Part shown: positions 1-8,394 of the stretch, piece after piece
Numbering within the stretch: position 1 is the stretch's first letter
How the letters are laid out: the number at the start of each line of letters is the position of its first letter
Assembly (NCBI GenBank): GCA_028688515.1
Contig: JAQTXZ010000001.1
Coordinates: 372,001 to 436,000, forward strand
DNA length: 64,000 bases
Reading direction: 5' to 3'
Origin: Patescibacteria group bacterium
GTDB lineage: Bacteria > Patescibacteriota > Patescibacteriia > 2-12-FULL-60-25
Position numbers and translations under genes: made by a program
The notes under the pieces: generated by a model
Database searches by the model: none
Seen by the model: only the letters and a program-made list of their open reading frames with translations
Told to the model about the DNA's origin: nothing

Positions 1-1
1 G

Positions 2-1198
2 GTTAGGAATCCAAAGGTTGCGGATTATGCGCGTCCGGCGGCGGATTCTTTTGTGTCGGCGCTTGTTATCGATCTAAGTTCAAATAAGGTTTTGTATGAG
101 TACGACGCGGACAGGATTTGGGTGCCGGCGAGTTTGACCAAGCTGATGACCTCGCAGGTTTTTGCGCCGCTGCAAACATCTTGGACAAAAATCGTGAGCC
201 TTAAAGCGGAGGACGAAGTCGGCGGGGGCAGGTTGCGAGTGGATACCGGGGCGCAATTGAGCGTGATGGATGTCATGTTCTCGACTATCACGGCAAGCGC
301 CAACAATACGGCGACAGCCATGCAGCGGTTGACGAGTTTAACCAAGGATCAGTTTTTGGCGCGCATGAACAGCCGCGCCAAGGATTTGGGCTGCAAGGTG
401 GCGGAGTTTCATGATTCTTCGGGCATGAACCCGGAAAACAAAATTACGGCGCGCGACATTTCTTTGATTGCCAAAGCGGCTTGGAAGATTCCGGAGATCA
501 GGCGCGCGGCGGATACTGCTTCGTATTCTTTTACGATTCGCAACACCGGCGAAAAAAAGACCATCAAAAACACCAACGAACTGCTGATAGATCCAAATAA
601 CGACTTGTACGTCACTGCCGGAAAGACGGGATACTTGGAAGAGTCGCTCAATAATCTCGTCTATACAGTCAGACCGTCCCAGGCTGCAGTCAAACAAGAG
701 CTGATGGTTGTGGTGCTGGGCGCGCCGACAAAGGCCAAGATGTTTGATGTGGCGGAAGATCTTACCAAGTGGGCATGGAAAGCTTATGACTGGAGCGGCA
801 AAATTGTCGAGGTCGCAAAAGATGATTTTCAGGACGGATCTTTAATTAAACTCGCAAGCGCTCCAGAGGTCTGGTATGTATGGAAAGATAAAAAATACCA
901 TCTGCCGGACGAAGTATTTTTGAATCTTTATTTTAAGGGCAAAAACATTTCGATAGTTGATAAAACCTCTGCGGACGGATTGGGGGACGGGGGAGATTAT
1001 AAGTTTGACGATGGAGCGTTGGTAAAAACCGGCGTAGATAGTTCGGTTTATTTGGTACAAGGAGGGGATTTGCGTCCAATAGCCAGCGGCGAGGCATTTG
1101 AATCCATGGGTTACAAATGGGATCAGATAGTGACAGTTCCTGCACGTGTGCTAGAATCCTATCCCAAGGCCGAAATAATCACTTTGGCCGTCAAATAA
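2..1198 (+). CDS. D-alanyl-D-alanine carboxypeptidase (peptidase S11), 5' truncated by window edge
   Basis: The reading frame is open from base 2, so the gene starts left of the window and the GTG at 53 is internal. The three penicillin-binding-protein motifs are present in order: SxxK as SLTK (near base 140), SxN as SAN (near 297) and KTG (near 622). This family trims the terminal D-Ala from peptidoglycan pentapeptides outside the membrane. The last 110 residues or so are not part of the peptidase. They hold two units of a repeat (pattern G-x-L-x-K ... VY/WY ... R-x-I ... F ... W) that recurs in the secreted protein at 25297-26760. The repeat is probably a wall-associated module (inference). 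Family assignment is firm; the exact paralogue is not. Confidence 0.93.
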   Translation, partial: VRNPKVADYARPAADSFVSALVIDLSSNKVLYEYDADRIWVPASLTKLMTSQVFAPLQTSWTKIVSLKAEDEVGGGRLRVDTGAQLSVMDVMFSTITASANNTATAMQRLTSLTKDQFLARMNSRAKDLGCKVAEFHDSSGMNPENKITARDISLIAKAAWKIPEIRRAADTASYSFTIRNTGEKKTIKNTNELLIDPNNDLYVTAGKTGYLEESLNNLVYTVRPSQAAVKQELMVVVLGAPTKAKMFDVAEDLTKWAWKAYDWSGKIVEVAKDDFQDGSLIKLASAPEVWYVWKDKKYHLPDEVFLNLYFKGKNISIVDKTSADGLGDGGDYKFDDGALVKTGVDSSVYLVQGGDLRPIASGEAFESMGYKWDQIVTVPARVLESYPKAEIITLAVK

Positions 1199-1227
1199 CT
1201 ATACTCTGTAGTGAGTAACATCGAACT

Positions 1228-2397
1228 ATGGAAGCAGGAAAGCTGGCGAAAAGGCTCAAAGAGCTGAATTTGCCCATATTTAGAGTAAAACAAGCGGTAA
1301 GAGGGTACTATGCGGAGCTTCTGGCTGATTGGAGCGAGCTTAAGGTTTGGCCAAAAGACTTAAGAGATCAATTCGATATTTTAGATTGGTCTCCTTTGCG
1401 TCTGATCGATGTGCTTGAGGCTGATGAGAAAGACAGCGCAAAATTGCTTTTTGAAACGTCGGACGGTTTGAAGATCGAATCCGTACTCATGCGTCATAAA
1501 GACGGTCGAAACACAGTCTGTATTTCATCTCAGGCCGGCTGCGCCATGGGCTGCGCTTTTTGCGCCACGGGAAAGATGGGCTTTTCGCGCAACCTGACTG
1601 CCGAGGAAATCGTCGATCAAGTCGTCCAGTCCGCACGTTTCTTAAAATCTCCGAATATCGATTCGGAAAACCGAAATTCGACATTCAGCGTAGCGGATAT
1701 TCAGCGAAGCGGACATTCTGGTGATCGAGTCACAAACATCGTCTTCATGGGCATGGGTGAACCATTCAATAATTCGGACGAAGTTTTTGAGTCTTTGCGT
1801 CGCTTGATGGATCCGGAGGGTTTTGGACTCGGTGCCCGCCACATCAGCATATCAACTTGCGGAATTGTCCCCGGCATTCAACGTCTTGCCAAGGAGGCTC
1901 CTCAAGTCAATCTTGCAATTTCTTTGCATGCGCCCACGCAGGAACTGCGCGCTAAAATAATGCCGGTCGCAAAAGCGTATGATTTGGATAGATTGATGAA
2001 TGCGATAAAGGACTATCTTAGCCGCACCAATCGCAAAGTCATGTTCGAATACGTGATGCTGAAAGGCGTAAACGACTCGCCGGAGCAGGCCGAAAAACTT
2101 GCTGATCTTTTGGTTGATTTCCCGCATCTGGCGCACGTGAATCTGATTAAGTTGCACCGGGTGACTGATATCGGTAATCGAAGATCGGTTGTTGAATCCG
2201 GCAAACCGAAATTCGATAACCGAAACCCGAACCCCGAACCCCGAATCCAGACTTTAGAGCCATCATCCCAAGAAACGCGAAGGAGTTTTGCAAACCACCT
2301 GAAGCGCCGAGGTATAGCGGTGACCGAGCGCGTGTCTTTCGGGGAAGAGATTCAAGCCGCTTGCGGGCAATTGGCGACGGAGAAGCGTAACGTGTAA
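1228..2397 (+). CDS. rlmN: 23S rRNA/tRNA adenine-C2 methyltransferase RlmN (radical SAM)
   Basis: Methylates C2 of A2503 in 23S rRNA and of A37 in some tRNAs, using a radical SAM [4Fe-4S] cluster. The CxxxCxxC cluster motif is Cys105, Cys109 and Cys112 (CAMGCAFC), followed by GMGEP and STCGIVPGI. The conserved C-terminal Cys379 (AACGQL) is the methyl-carrying residue in the family. At 389 aa it is longer than usual because two segments do not belong to the fold: residues about 142-164, an R1 repeat, and about 316-345, a word repeat rich in CCGAA. Both are in frame and lie in surface-loop positions of the alignment. The ATG at 1228 has no Shine-Dalgarno; a TATACT sits at 1200-1205. Confidence 0.96.
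   Translation: MEAGKLAKRLKELNLPIFRVKQAVRGYYAELLADWSELKVWPKDLRDQFDILDWSPLRLIDVLEADEKDSAKLLFETSDGLKIESVLMRHKDGRNTVCISSQAGCAMGCAFCATGKMGFSRNLTAEEIVDQVVQSARFLKSPNIDSENRNSTFSVADIQRSGHSGDRVTNIVFMGMGEPFNNSDEVFESLRRLMDPEGFGLGARHISISTCGIVPGIQRLAKEAPQVNLAISLHAPTQELRAKIMPVAKAYDLDRLMNAIKDYLSRTNRKVMFEYVMLKGVNDSPEQAEKLADLLVDFPHLAHVNLIKLHRVTDIGNRRSVVESGKPKFDNRNPNPEPRIQTLEPSSQETRRSFANHLKRRGIAVTERVSFGEEIQAACGQLATEKRNV
1651..1720 (+). repeat. R1 palindromic repeat, in frame inside rlmN
   Basis: Carries CATTCAGCGTAGCGGATATT and CAGCGAAGCGGACATTC next to CCGAATATCGATTCGG. The same words occur at 13021, 13504, 22276 and 27650. It encodes about 23 residues that interrupt the RlmN alignment between LTAEEIVDQVVQ and NIVFMGMGEP. 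Confidence 0.88.
2173..2262 (+). repeat. Word repeat in frame near the rlmN 3' end
   Basis: The words CCGAAATTCGATAACCGAAACC and CCGAACCCCGAA are reiterated. The encoded residues (KPKFDNRNPNPEPR) break the otherwise normal RlmN C-terminal region between VNLIKLHRVTD and the FANHLKRRGI segment. Confidence 0.7.
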
Positions 2398-2429
2398 CGC
2401 TAAACGCGAAACGGCGAACCGGGGAAAAC

Positions 2430-3623
2430 ATGAAAAAAAAGCTATTAAAAAAAATCAAAGTCCTTGTAGCCATGAGCGGCGGAGTGGATTCGTCTCTTGT
2501 TGCGGCTTTGCTTGTAAAGCAGGGCTATGACGTCACAGGTGCATTTATCAAGAATTGGTCTGATACAAAAGATCTGCAAACGGGCGAGTGCGAGTGGCGC
2601 CAGGAAAGGCGAGACGCGATTAGAGTCGCCGCAAGTCTTGGCATTCCATTTTTAACTTTTGATTTTGAAAAACAGTATCGTAAATTGGTTGTCGACGAGC
2701 TTTTTAGAGGCTACAAAGCCGGCGTAACTCCAAACCCTGACGTTTTATGCAACGAATACATCAAGTTTGGACTTTTCTGGAGTAAAGCGAAACAATTGGG
2801 TTTTGACTTGATGGCAACCGGGCACTACGCTGTGAATGATCGTACAACGTACAACGTACAACGTACCGCGTCGCTTGCCCCTTCTGTCATTGCGAGGAAT
2901 GTAGTCATAAAGCGGCAATCTTCGTCCGTGTCGTCATCTCGTGCGCATTTGTTTCGCGGAGTGGACAAGGATAAAGATCAATCGTATTTTTTGTATCGAA
3001 TAAATCAAGAAGTTTTGGCACATACGCTTTTTCCTTTGGGTAACTACACAAAATCGCAGGTTCGAGCTTTGGCCAAAAAAATGAGTTTGCCTGTTGCGGA
3101 AAAGCCGGATAGTCAAGGGATCTGTTTTATAGGCAAGGTTGATTTTGGAAAGTTTTTGGCAAAAAAGATTAAATCCAAACCCGGCGACATTGTTACTCCG
3201 GAAGGGAAGGTCATCGGACAGCATCAAGGTTTGCATAATTACACGATCGGACAAAGGCATAAAATAAAAGTTGCGGACAAGCACGCTTGGTTTGTTGCGG
3301 AAAAAGATGTTTCTGCAAACAAGTTGGTGGTCGTTCCTTCTGATGACCATCCTTTATTAAAAACCAAGCGCCTTATTCTGACCGACTTGCATTGGATCGC
3401 GGGAGCGGCTCCAAAAATTCCTCTTGATATTCTTGTTCAAGCGCGATACCGTCAAAGCCCGGAAGCAGGGTGCGTAAAATCGATTAAAAGCGGAAAACTG
3501 GAAATAGTCTTAAAAAAGCCAATAAAATCAGTAGCTCCGGGCCAGTCGGCCGTTCTTTACAAAGGTAAAGAATGTGTCGGCGGCGGAATAATCTCAAATT
3601 CAACGACTTTAAGGACTTTATAG
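2430..3623 (+). CDS. mnmA: tRNA-specific 2-thiouridylase MnmA
   Basis: Installs the 2-thio group on U34 of tRNA-Lys, -Glu and -Gln. The N-terminal PP-loop ATP-binding motif is SGGVDSS (residues 16-22). The catalytic cysteines are Cys107 (NPDVLCN) and Cys232 (SQGICFIG), followed by the usual C-terminal beta-barrel. Residues about 137-171 are an in-frame insertion made of a short GTACAACGT word repeat and an R3 element. The family resumes at FRGVDKDKDQSYFLY. The last seven residues come from an ACTTTAAGGACTTTA word repeat that contains the stop codon. The ATG at 2430 follows an A-rich leader without a clear Shine-Dalgarno. It lies 32 nt after rlmN, so the two are probably co-transcribed. Confidence 0.96.
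   Translation: MKKKLLKKIKVLVAMSGGVDSSLVAALLVKQGYDVTGAFIKNWSDTKDLQTGECEWRQERRDAIRVAASLGIPFLTFDFEKQYRKLVVDELFRGYKAGVTPNPDVLCNEYIKFGLFWSKAKQLGFDLMATGHYAVNDRTTYNVQRTASLAPSVIARNVVIKRQSSSVSSSRAHLFRGVDKDKDQSYFLYRINQEVLAHTLFPLGNYTKSQVRALAKKMSLPVAEKPDSQGICFIGKVDFGKFLAKKIKSKPGDIVTPEGKVIGQHQGLHNYTIGQRHKIKVADKHAWFVAEKDVSANKLVVVPSDDHPLLKTKRLILTDLHWIAGAAPKIPLDILVQARYRQSPEAGCVKSIKSGKLEIVLKKPIKSVAPGQSAVLYKGKECVGGGIISNSTTLRTL
2838..2940 (+). repeat. Word repeat plus R3-type element, in frame inside mnmA
   Basis: CGTACAACGTACAACGTACAACGTACC is a tandem 9-nt word at 2840-2866. It is followed by GTCATTGCGAGGAATGTAGTC, the R3 end sequence also seen in reverse at the end of the element at 25171-25292. It adds about 35 residues between the TGHYA and FRGVDKDKDQSYF blocks of MnmA. 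Confidence 0.85.
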
Positions 3624-3637
3624 ACTTTATGGACTCT
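3598..3637 (+). repeat. Word repeat at the mnmA 3' end (inverse copy at 30604-30652)
   Basis: TCAACGACTTTAAGGACTTT and its variants ACTTTATAGACTTTATGGACTC. The reverse complement of this word string lies upstream of rpmA at 30604-30652. It supplies the mnmA stop codon and the region around the next start. Confidence 0.75.
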
Positions 3638-3643
3638 CATTCT

Positions 3644-4453
3644 ATGTCTGATGAAAGATCAAAAAAATTTCAATGGATTTCACTCGCATATCTCGTACTG
3701 TTTATGCTGGCGGTTTTTTCGCCGTCTCTTGTCAGGGGGGATGTATTAGGACTGAACGAGGCTCACGTCGAGGAATTATTGATATTCGTTTTTGGACTTT
3801 CCGGTATAGCTATCTTTATGTTTTACGAAAGATTGATGGAAAAGAAAGAAAAAGAAAACAAAGAGATTTCCGATGCTTGCGAAAATGCAAAAAGGGAACT
3901 CGTTTCGTCATATCAATATATCGGTTCGGTAAATCGTCAGCTGGAGGTTTTGAAAAAGTTGGTTAATGACACAAGCGTTTCCATTTATGACCAGCAAAAA
4001 TTGAGCAAAGATCTTTTACATTCGCTGATTTCTTCCGCATCCGTAAGTTACGGAGGCGGCCCTGCATTACTAAGATTCGTGAATATAGAAAAGCTTAGGA
4101 CTGAACGAGAGTTTGCACACCCAAATCACGGATCAAAATTACCGTTTCACGTTTCCAACAGGGATTTGCGTGCAGCTCACGATCAGGGTACTTTTCTTAA
4201 GGTAACGGCGGATGGCGTGCCGTTGATTCTTGTCCCATCCGATCAGCGCAATGGAACAATTAAAGCTTTTTTGGTGGTACGCGACGCCCGCAATCCGGAA
4301 TCGTCTTTTGATCCTTCGGTGTTAAAAGTCTTCGTCAACCAGGCGGAACTGGTTTATCGCGCGCTTCAACGCGATGCGGAGTTTATGGCCGAAAAAGCAC
4401 CCATGGAGCACATCGAAGCTGTTACGCAAGGCGTGCGGGGAAGCATTGAATAG
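3644..4453 (+). CDS. Hypothetical membrane protein with two TM segments and a cytoplasmic coiled coil
   Basis: Not recognised. The protein has two hydrophobic segments (about residues 9-28 and 38-58 from this start), then a charged coiled-coil stretch (KKEKENKEISDA onward). A soluble C-terminal half of about 170 residues has a pattern somewhat like a GAF or PAS sensory fold (FLKVTADGVPLILVP, FLVVRDA). The frame is open back to 3572, but that region is the end of mnmA plus a word repeat, so ATG 3644 or 3629 is more likely. It is followed within 25 nt by alaS. A role as a membrane-anchored sensor is only a guess. Confidence 0.8.
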   Translation: MSDERSKKFQWISLAYLVLFMLAVFSPSLVRGDVLGLNEAHVEELLIFVFGLSGIAIFMFYERLMEKKEKENKEISDACENAKRELVSSYQYIGSVNRQLEVLKKLVNDTSVSIYDQQKLSKDLLHSLISSASVSYGGGPALLRFVNIEKLRTEREFAHPNHGSKLPFHVSNRDLRAAHDQGTFLKVTADGVPLILVPSDQRNGTIKAFLVVRDARNPESSFDPSVLKVFVNQAELVYRALQRDAEFMAEKAPMEHIEAVTQGVRGSIE

Positions 4454-4478
4454 AATTTTGAATTTTGAATTAAGAATT

Positions 4479-6347
4479 ATGAATAGATTGTCAACCGATC
4501 AAGTCAGAGAAATATTTTTGGAATTTTTTAAAGAAAAAGGCCACTCAGTCATTTCCTCGGCGTCGTTGATTCCGGAGAATGATCCGACGGTGCTTTTTAC
4601 AACGGCAGGCATGCATCCGCTTGTTCCGTATTTGCTGGGAGAGCCTCATCCCATGGGCAAAAGATTGGCTGACGTTCAAAAGTGCGTGCGTACCGGTGAT
4701 ATAGATGAAGTCGGCGATAACCGCCACGCGACTTTTTTTGAAATGCTCGGCAACTGGTCTTTGGGAGATTATTTTAAGGAAGAAGCCATTCAATGGTCGT
4801 ACGAGCTGCTGACCGATCGCTTTGGCATAGATCCGGAACGTCTTTTCGTCACCGTTTTTAAAGGAGACGAAGATGCGTCTCGCGACGATGAGTCAATAAA
4901 TATCTGGCAGGCGCAGTTCGGTGTCCACGGCATCGGAGCGGAAGTGGGCGAGGCGGGCAAGGATGAACCGACGGACAAAGCCATGGGACCGCGCATTTAT
5001 ACTTATCCTAAAGAAAATAACTGGTGGGGTCCGGCGGGAGTCACAGGCCCTTGCGGTCCTGATACTGAAATTTATTTTGATACGCGCAAACAGCATGATT
5101 TTAAGTTTGGTCCGATGTGCCATCCGGCATGTGACTGCGGACGGTTCGTGGAGATTTGGAACAATGTGTTTATGCAGTTCAACAAGCGCGATGACGGAAA
5201 GTTTGAACCGCTTGCGCAACGCAACGTCGATACCGGCATGGGTTTGGAGCGTATGGCCGCGATGCTGCAGGGAGTGAACACGATCTTTGATACGGATTTG
5301 CTGCAAAAGTTAATCAAAACTTTGGAAAACGTCTTCGGCGTCGCTTACGGCAAAGATTCTGATCATGACAAGTCTGTTCGAATTATAGTCGATCACATTC
5401 GAGCGGCGACATTTTTGATTGGCGACGAGCGAGGCGTCGTGCCGTCCAACGTCGGGCAGGGTTATATTGTCAGACGTCTGATACGCCGCGCTGTGCGTGA
5501 AGCCCGCCGTATGGGAATTACGACTTTAATGTCGCCGACGCTCGCAGAAGCTGTCATCGAAGAATACGGAAAGACATATCCGGAATTGACAGCGCATTCG
5601 CAAAAAGTGATGAGCGAATTGAAAAAAGAGGAAGAAAAGTTTGGATTGACATTGGAGCATGGCTTAAAAGAATTTAAAAAGACTTACGACAAAGATGGGC
5701 TCATTAGCGGCGAAAAAGCTTTTATTTTGTATTCGACCTACGGTTTTCCGATGGAGCTGACAGAAGAGTTGGTGCGTGAACAGGGTGGGGAAGTCGACAT
5801 GGCTTCGTTTGCCACAGAGTTCGCCAAGCATCAAGAGCTTTCGCGCGCTTCGTCAGCCGGGACATTTAAAGGCGGTTTGGCGGATCATTCGGAAGAGACG
5901 ACGGGTTTGCATACGGCAACGCATCTTTTGCATCAGGCTTTGAGGAATGTTCTTGGAGATCGTGTTGCGCAAAAGGGGAGCAATATAACAACGGAACGTT
6001 TGCGCTTTGATTTTGTCCATCCGGAAAAGATGACGCCCGAACAGATCCAAAAAGTCGAATCAATCGTCAACGAAGTTATTCGTCGTGATTTGCTCGTAGA
6101 TTATAAAGAGATGACTGTCAGCGAGGCCAAAGCAGAGGGTGCGATCGGCCTTTTTGAAGATAAGTACGGCTCTAAGGTTAAGGTCTACACTGTGCACGAC
6201 GAAGCTGATCCTAGGGGCTTTTTCTCCAAAGAAATATGCGGCGGGCCTCACGTAACCCGTACCGGAGAACTGGGCGGTTTTAAGATTATTAAAGAGGAAG
6301 CGGTTAGCGCCGGAGTCAGGAGGATCAAGGCGACTTTACATAACTGA
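4479..6347 (+). CDS. alaS: Alanyl-tRNA synthetase, short form without C-Ala domain
   Basis: Charges tRNA-Ala and proofreads Ser and Gly mischarging. The class II catalytic core is seen as FTTAGMHP, KCVRTGDIDEVG and FFEMLGNWS. The editing domain carries its zinc ligands in HTATH (His478, His482) and CGGPH (Cys587, His591). At 622 aa the protein stops right after the editing domain, whereas typical bacterial AlaRS is about 875 aa. The oligomerisation and C-Ala tRNA-elbow domain is therefore missing, and no downstream frame continues it. ATG 4479 is preceded only by AATTAAGAATTA words with no Shine-Dalgarno; the frame is open further upstream but overlaps the previous gene. Confidence 0.96.
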   Translation: MNRLSTDQVREIFLEFFKEKGHSVISSASLIPENDPTVLFTTAGMHPLVPYLLGEPHPMGKRLADVQKCVRTGDIDEVGDNRHATFFEMLGNWSLGDYFKEEAIQWSYELLTDRFGIDPERLFVTVFKGDEDASRDDESINIWQAQFGVHGIGAEVGEAGKDEPTDKAMGPRIYTYPKENNWWGPAGVTGPCGPDTEIYFDTRKQHDFKFGPMCHPACDCGRFVEIWNNVFMQFNKRDDGKFEPLAQRNVDTGMGLERMAAMLQGVNTIFDTDLLQKLIKTLENVFGVAYGKDSDHDKSVRIIVDHIRAATFLIGDERGVVPSNVGQGYIVRRLIRRAVREARRMGITTLMSPTLAEAVIEEYGKTYPELTAHSQKVMSELKKEEEKFGLTLEHGLKEFKKTYDKDGLISGEKAFILYSTYGFPMELTEELVREQGGEVDMASFATEFAKHQELSRASSAGTFKGGLADHSEETTGLHTATHLLHQALRNVLGDRVAQKGSNITTERLRFDFVHPEKMTPEQIQKVESIVNEVIRRDLLVDYKEMTVSEAKAEGAIGLFEDKYGSKVKVYTVHDEADPRGFFSKEICGGPHVTRTGELGGFKIIKEEAVSAGVRRIKATLHN

Positions 6348-6363
6348 TGTTTGCACGTATAAT
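6335..6363 (+). promoter_or_regulatory. Promoter for the infA-ribosomal protein operon
   Basis: TTTACA (6335-6340), 17-nt spacer, TATAAT (6358-6363). It lies in the last codons of alaS and just after them, 35 nt before infA. Confidence 0.7.
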
Positions 6364-6397
6364 TAGCCCATATTTATGTGGATAAATTCCCAAAAAG

Positions 6398-6637
6398 ATG
6401 CCTATGTCAAATAAGAACCAGTCTGCGAACAAGGATTTTTTGGTCGTAAAGGGCGTGGTTGAGGAAAATTTGCCAAGTGCATCCTTTAAAGTCAGGCTGG
6501 AAAACGGGCATACGATTTTGTGTCATTTATCCGGAAAATTGCGCATGCATCGCATCAGATTGACTCCTGGTGACGAGGTTCAGGTTGAAATTACGCCCTA
6601 CGATTTGACAAAGGGCAGAATAACCTTTAGATTATAG
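6398..6637 (+). CDS. infA: Translation initiation factor IF-1
   Basis: A 79-aa S1/OB-fold protein that binds the 30S A site during initiation. Family hallmarks are [34 protein letters not shown] and the ending [12 protein letters not shown] second ATG at 6404 is equally possible (MSNKN). It is the first gene of the ribosomal operon driven from the promoter at 6335-6363. The following 102 nt to rpmJ contain no gene. They hold a GC-rich stretch with CTTACGCGG near its start and CCGCTAAGTAAG near its end that could pair, perhaps an operon control structure (weak). Confidence 0.95.
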   Translation: MPMSNKNQSANKDFLVVKGVVEENLPSASFKVRLENGHTILCHLSGKLRMHRIRLTPGDEVQVEITPYDLTKGRITFRL

Positions 6638-6739
6638 CCCACTTACGCGGTTCGAGGCCTGACTGGCGGGGCTCGTTCCGGGAGGTTAAAAAGCAAGTTT
6701 AATCAGTTAATAAAGCCGCTAAGTAAGGCTCAACGAGAC

Positions 6740-6856
6740 ATGAAAGTAAGAGCATCAGTAAAAGCCATCTGTCGCGATTGCAAGTTGATACGCCGCAAGG
6801 GACGTGTTGTTGTTATTTGCAAAAAGAGCCCCAAGCATAAACAGAGGCAAGGCTAA
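6740..6856 (+). CDS. rpmJ: 50S ribosomal protein L36 (bL36), zinc-binding form
   Basis: A 38-residue protein: [17 protein letters not shown] at the start and SPKHKQRQG at the end. The zinc ligands Cys11, Cys14, Cys27 and His33 of the C+ form are all present. It lies between infA and rpsM, the standard order in bacterial alpha operons. No Shine-Dalgarno precedes the ATG (AACGAGAC). Confidence 0.96.
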   Translation: MKVRASVKAICRDCKLIRRKGRVVVICKKSPKHKQRQG

Positions 6857-6867
6857 CGAATTATTAT

Positions 6868-7254
6868 ATGGCACGTATCGCAGGTGTAGTTCTCCCTCCA
6901 AATAAGCGTCTCGTCATCGCCCTGACTTACATTTACGGCGTTGGCCAGACCACGGCGGAAAAAATTATAAAAGAAACTTCTTTGAGCCCGGATGTTAAAG
7001 TGAAAGATTTAACAGAAGATCAAGAAAAGATTTTGCGCGACGGCGTAGAAAAGAAGTATCGCGTAGAAGGTGAAATGAGACGCGAACGTCTTGCCAACAT
7101 CAAGCGCCTAAAAGAAATCGGATGTTATCGCGGTACCAGGCACATTAAGGGTTTGCCGGCACGCGGACAGCGCACAAAGTCCAACAGCCGCACGGTAAGA
7201 GGCAATGTGCGTAAGACGACCGGTTCAGGCAAGCGTAAGCTCGAAAAGACGTAA
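6868..7254 (+). CDS. rpsM: 30S ribosomal protein S13
   Basis: Small-subunit head protein that contacts the P-site tRNA and bridges to the large subunit. It begins [14 protein letters not shown], has the helix-two-turn-helix [13 protein letters not shown], the conserved [16 protein letters not shown] segment and a basic C-terminal tail (KTTGSGKRK). Its 128 aa match the family. It lies 11 nt after rpmJ; the leader AACGAATTATTATATG has no Shine-Dalgarno. Confidence 0.98.
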   Translation: MARIAGVVLPPNKRLVIALTYIYGVGQTTAEKIIKETSLSPDVKVKDLTEDQEKILRDGVEKKYRVEGEMRRERLANIKRLKEIGCYRGTRHIKGLPARGQRTKSNSRTVRGNVRKTTGSGKRKLEKT

Positions 7255-7277
7255 TCTTGTATCCCGAACAAATATCT

Positions 7278-7733
7278 ATGAGTGACGAAATGAAGACGGA
7301 GCAGGTTGCGGAAGCCGCAGCTACAACCGAGACAAAAAAGAAGATTACCGCCAAGCCCCGCAAAAAGGGCGCTAAGGTTTCCAAACAGGTGCCTCATGCA
7401 TATGTTTACATTCAAGCGACATATAACAATACCATTGTTTCGATCGCTGATTTAAACGGCAACGTGGTCGCTTGGTCGACTGCCGGACATTGCGGTTTTA
7501 AGGGTCCGAAAAAGGCAACTCCTTACGCAGCTTCGGTTGTTGTTAAAAATGCTTTGGAAAAGGTGAATGATTTTGGCCTCAAAGATGTCAGTTTGTTTGT
7601 AACGGGAGTAGGCCAGGGACGCGAAGGCGCAATCAGGGCTTTTAATATCAATAATTTGAACGTGGTATCAATCAAAGACGTAACACCGATGCCGCATAAC
7701 GGTTGCCGCAGACCGCGCGCCCGCAGATTGTAA
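7278..7733 (+). CDS. rpsK: 30S ribosomal protein S11
   Basis: Platform protein of the 30S subunit. The conserved core is PHAYVYIQATYNNTIVSI, GHCGFKGPKKATPYAA, VTGVGQGREGAIR and the terminal PHNGCRRPRARRL. The first 35 or so residues are a low-complexity Lys/Ala/Glu extension that the family normally lacks or has shorter. ATG 7278 was chosen over upstream in-frame TTG 7257 because it is the first ATG. No Shine-Dalgarno (AAATATCTATG). Confidence 0.97.
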   Translation: MSDEMKTEQVAEAAATTETKKKITAKPRKKGAKVSKQVPHAYVYIQATYNNTIVSIADLNGNVVAWSTAGHCGFKGPKKATPYAASVVVKNALEKVNDFGLKDVSLFVTGVGQGREGAIRAFNINNLNVVSIKDVTPMPHNGCRRPRARRL

Positions 7734-7750
7734 ACGAAAATATTTAGCTT

Positions 7751-8380
7751 ATGGCACGAACCACTACATCAGTTTGCAAGCTATGTCGCCGCGAGGGGAC
7801 AAAGCTTTTCCTAAAAGGAGCACGCTGCGCAACATCCAAGTGCGCAGTTTCGAAGCGTCCTTTTGCACCGGGCGTTCATGGTCCAACCAGCAGGGCTAGA
7901 ATTACCGATTACGGAAAACAATTGCGCGAGAAGCAAAAGGCAAAGCGCTTATACGGAGTTTCAGAAACGCAGTTTGCAAATTATTTTGATGCTTCAGTCA
8001 AAATGAAAGGCGATTCAGGCGTTAATCTCGTCAAGCTTTTGGAATCGCGTTTGGATAATGCGCTTTATCGTGCAGGCTTTGCCAAAAGCCGTGCTGCAGC
8101 GCGTCAAATCGCTTCGCATTCACAGATTTCAATCAACGGACACAAAGTGAATATCCCTTCCTATCGCGTTAAGTCCGGTGACATTATTGCCGTTCAAGAC
8201 AGAAAGACCGCCAAACAACCTTGGAAGAGTATTTCTGAAGATCTCAAAAAATACGTTGCCCCATCTTGGCTGAATGTCGATGCAGACAAATTGTCCGTTA
8301 AAGTTACCGGTGAGCCGACAGGAGAAGAGCTAAAACAAATTTTTGAACCAAAACTCATCATTGAATATTATTCGCGCTAA
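7751..8380 (+). CDS. rpsD: 30S ribosomal protein S4, zinc-binding form
   Basis: Primary 16S rRNA binder and 30S assembly initiator. The N-terminus carries the Cys cluster of the C+ form (CKLC at residues 9-12, then two further Cys near 26-31). It then shows GKQLREKQKAKRLYG and the S4 RNA-binding domain (LESRLDNALYRAGFAKSRAAARQ, GHKVNIPSYRVKSGDII). 209 aa, the typical length. It lies 17 nt after rpsK. Confidence 0.98.
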   Translation: MARTTTSVCKLCRREGTKLFLKGARCATSKCAVSKRPFAPGVHGPTSRARITDYGKQLREKQKAKRLYGVSETQFANYFDASVKMKGDSGVNLVKLLESRLDNALYRAGFAKSRAAARQIASHSQISINGHKVNIPSYRVKSGDIIAVQDRKTAKQPWKSISEDLKKYVAPSWLNVDADKLSVKVTGEPTGEELKQIFEPKLIIEYYSR

Positions 8381-8394
8381 CGCGATTGAACCTT

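Noticed and set aside
3572-3643. N-terminal extension of the membrane protein gene starting at 3572
   Set aside because: The extra residues are the end of mnmA in another frame plus a word repeat; a later ATG is better placed.
6638-6739. Small RNA or extra gene between infA and rpmJ
   Set aside because: No frame or clear RNA structure beyond one possible long-range pairing; kept only as a remark.
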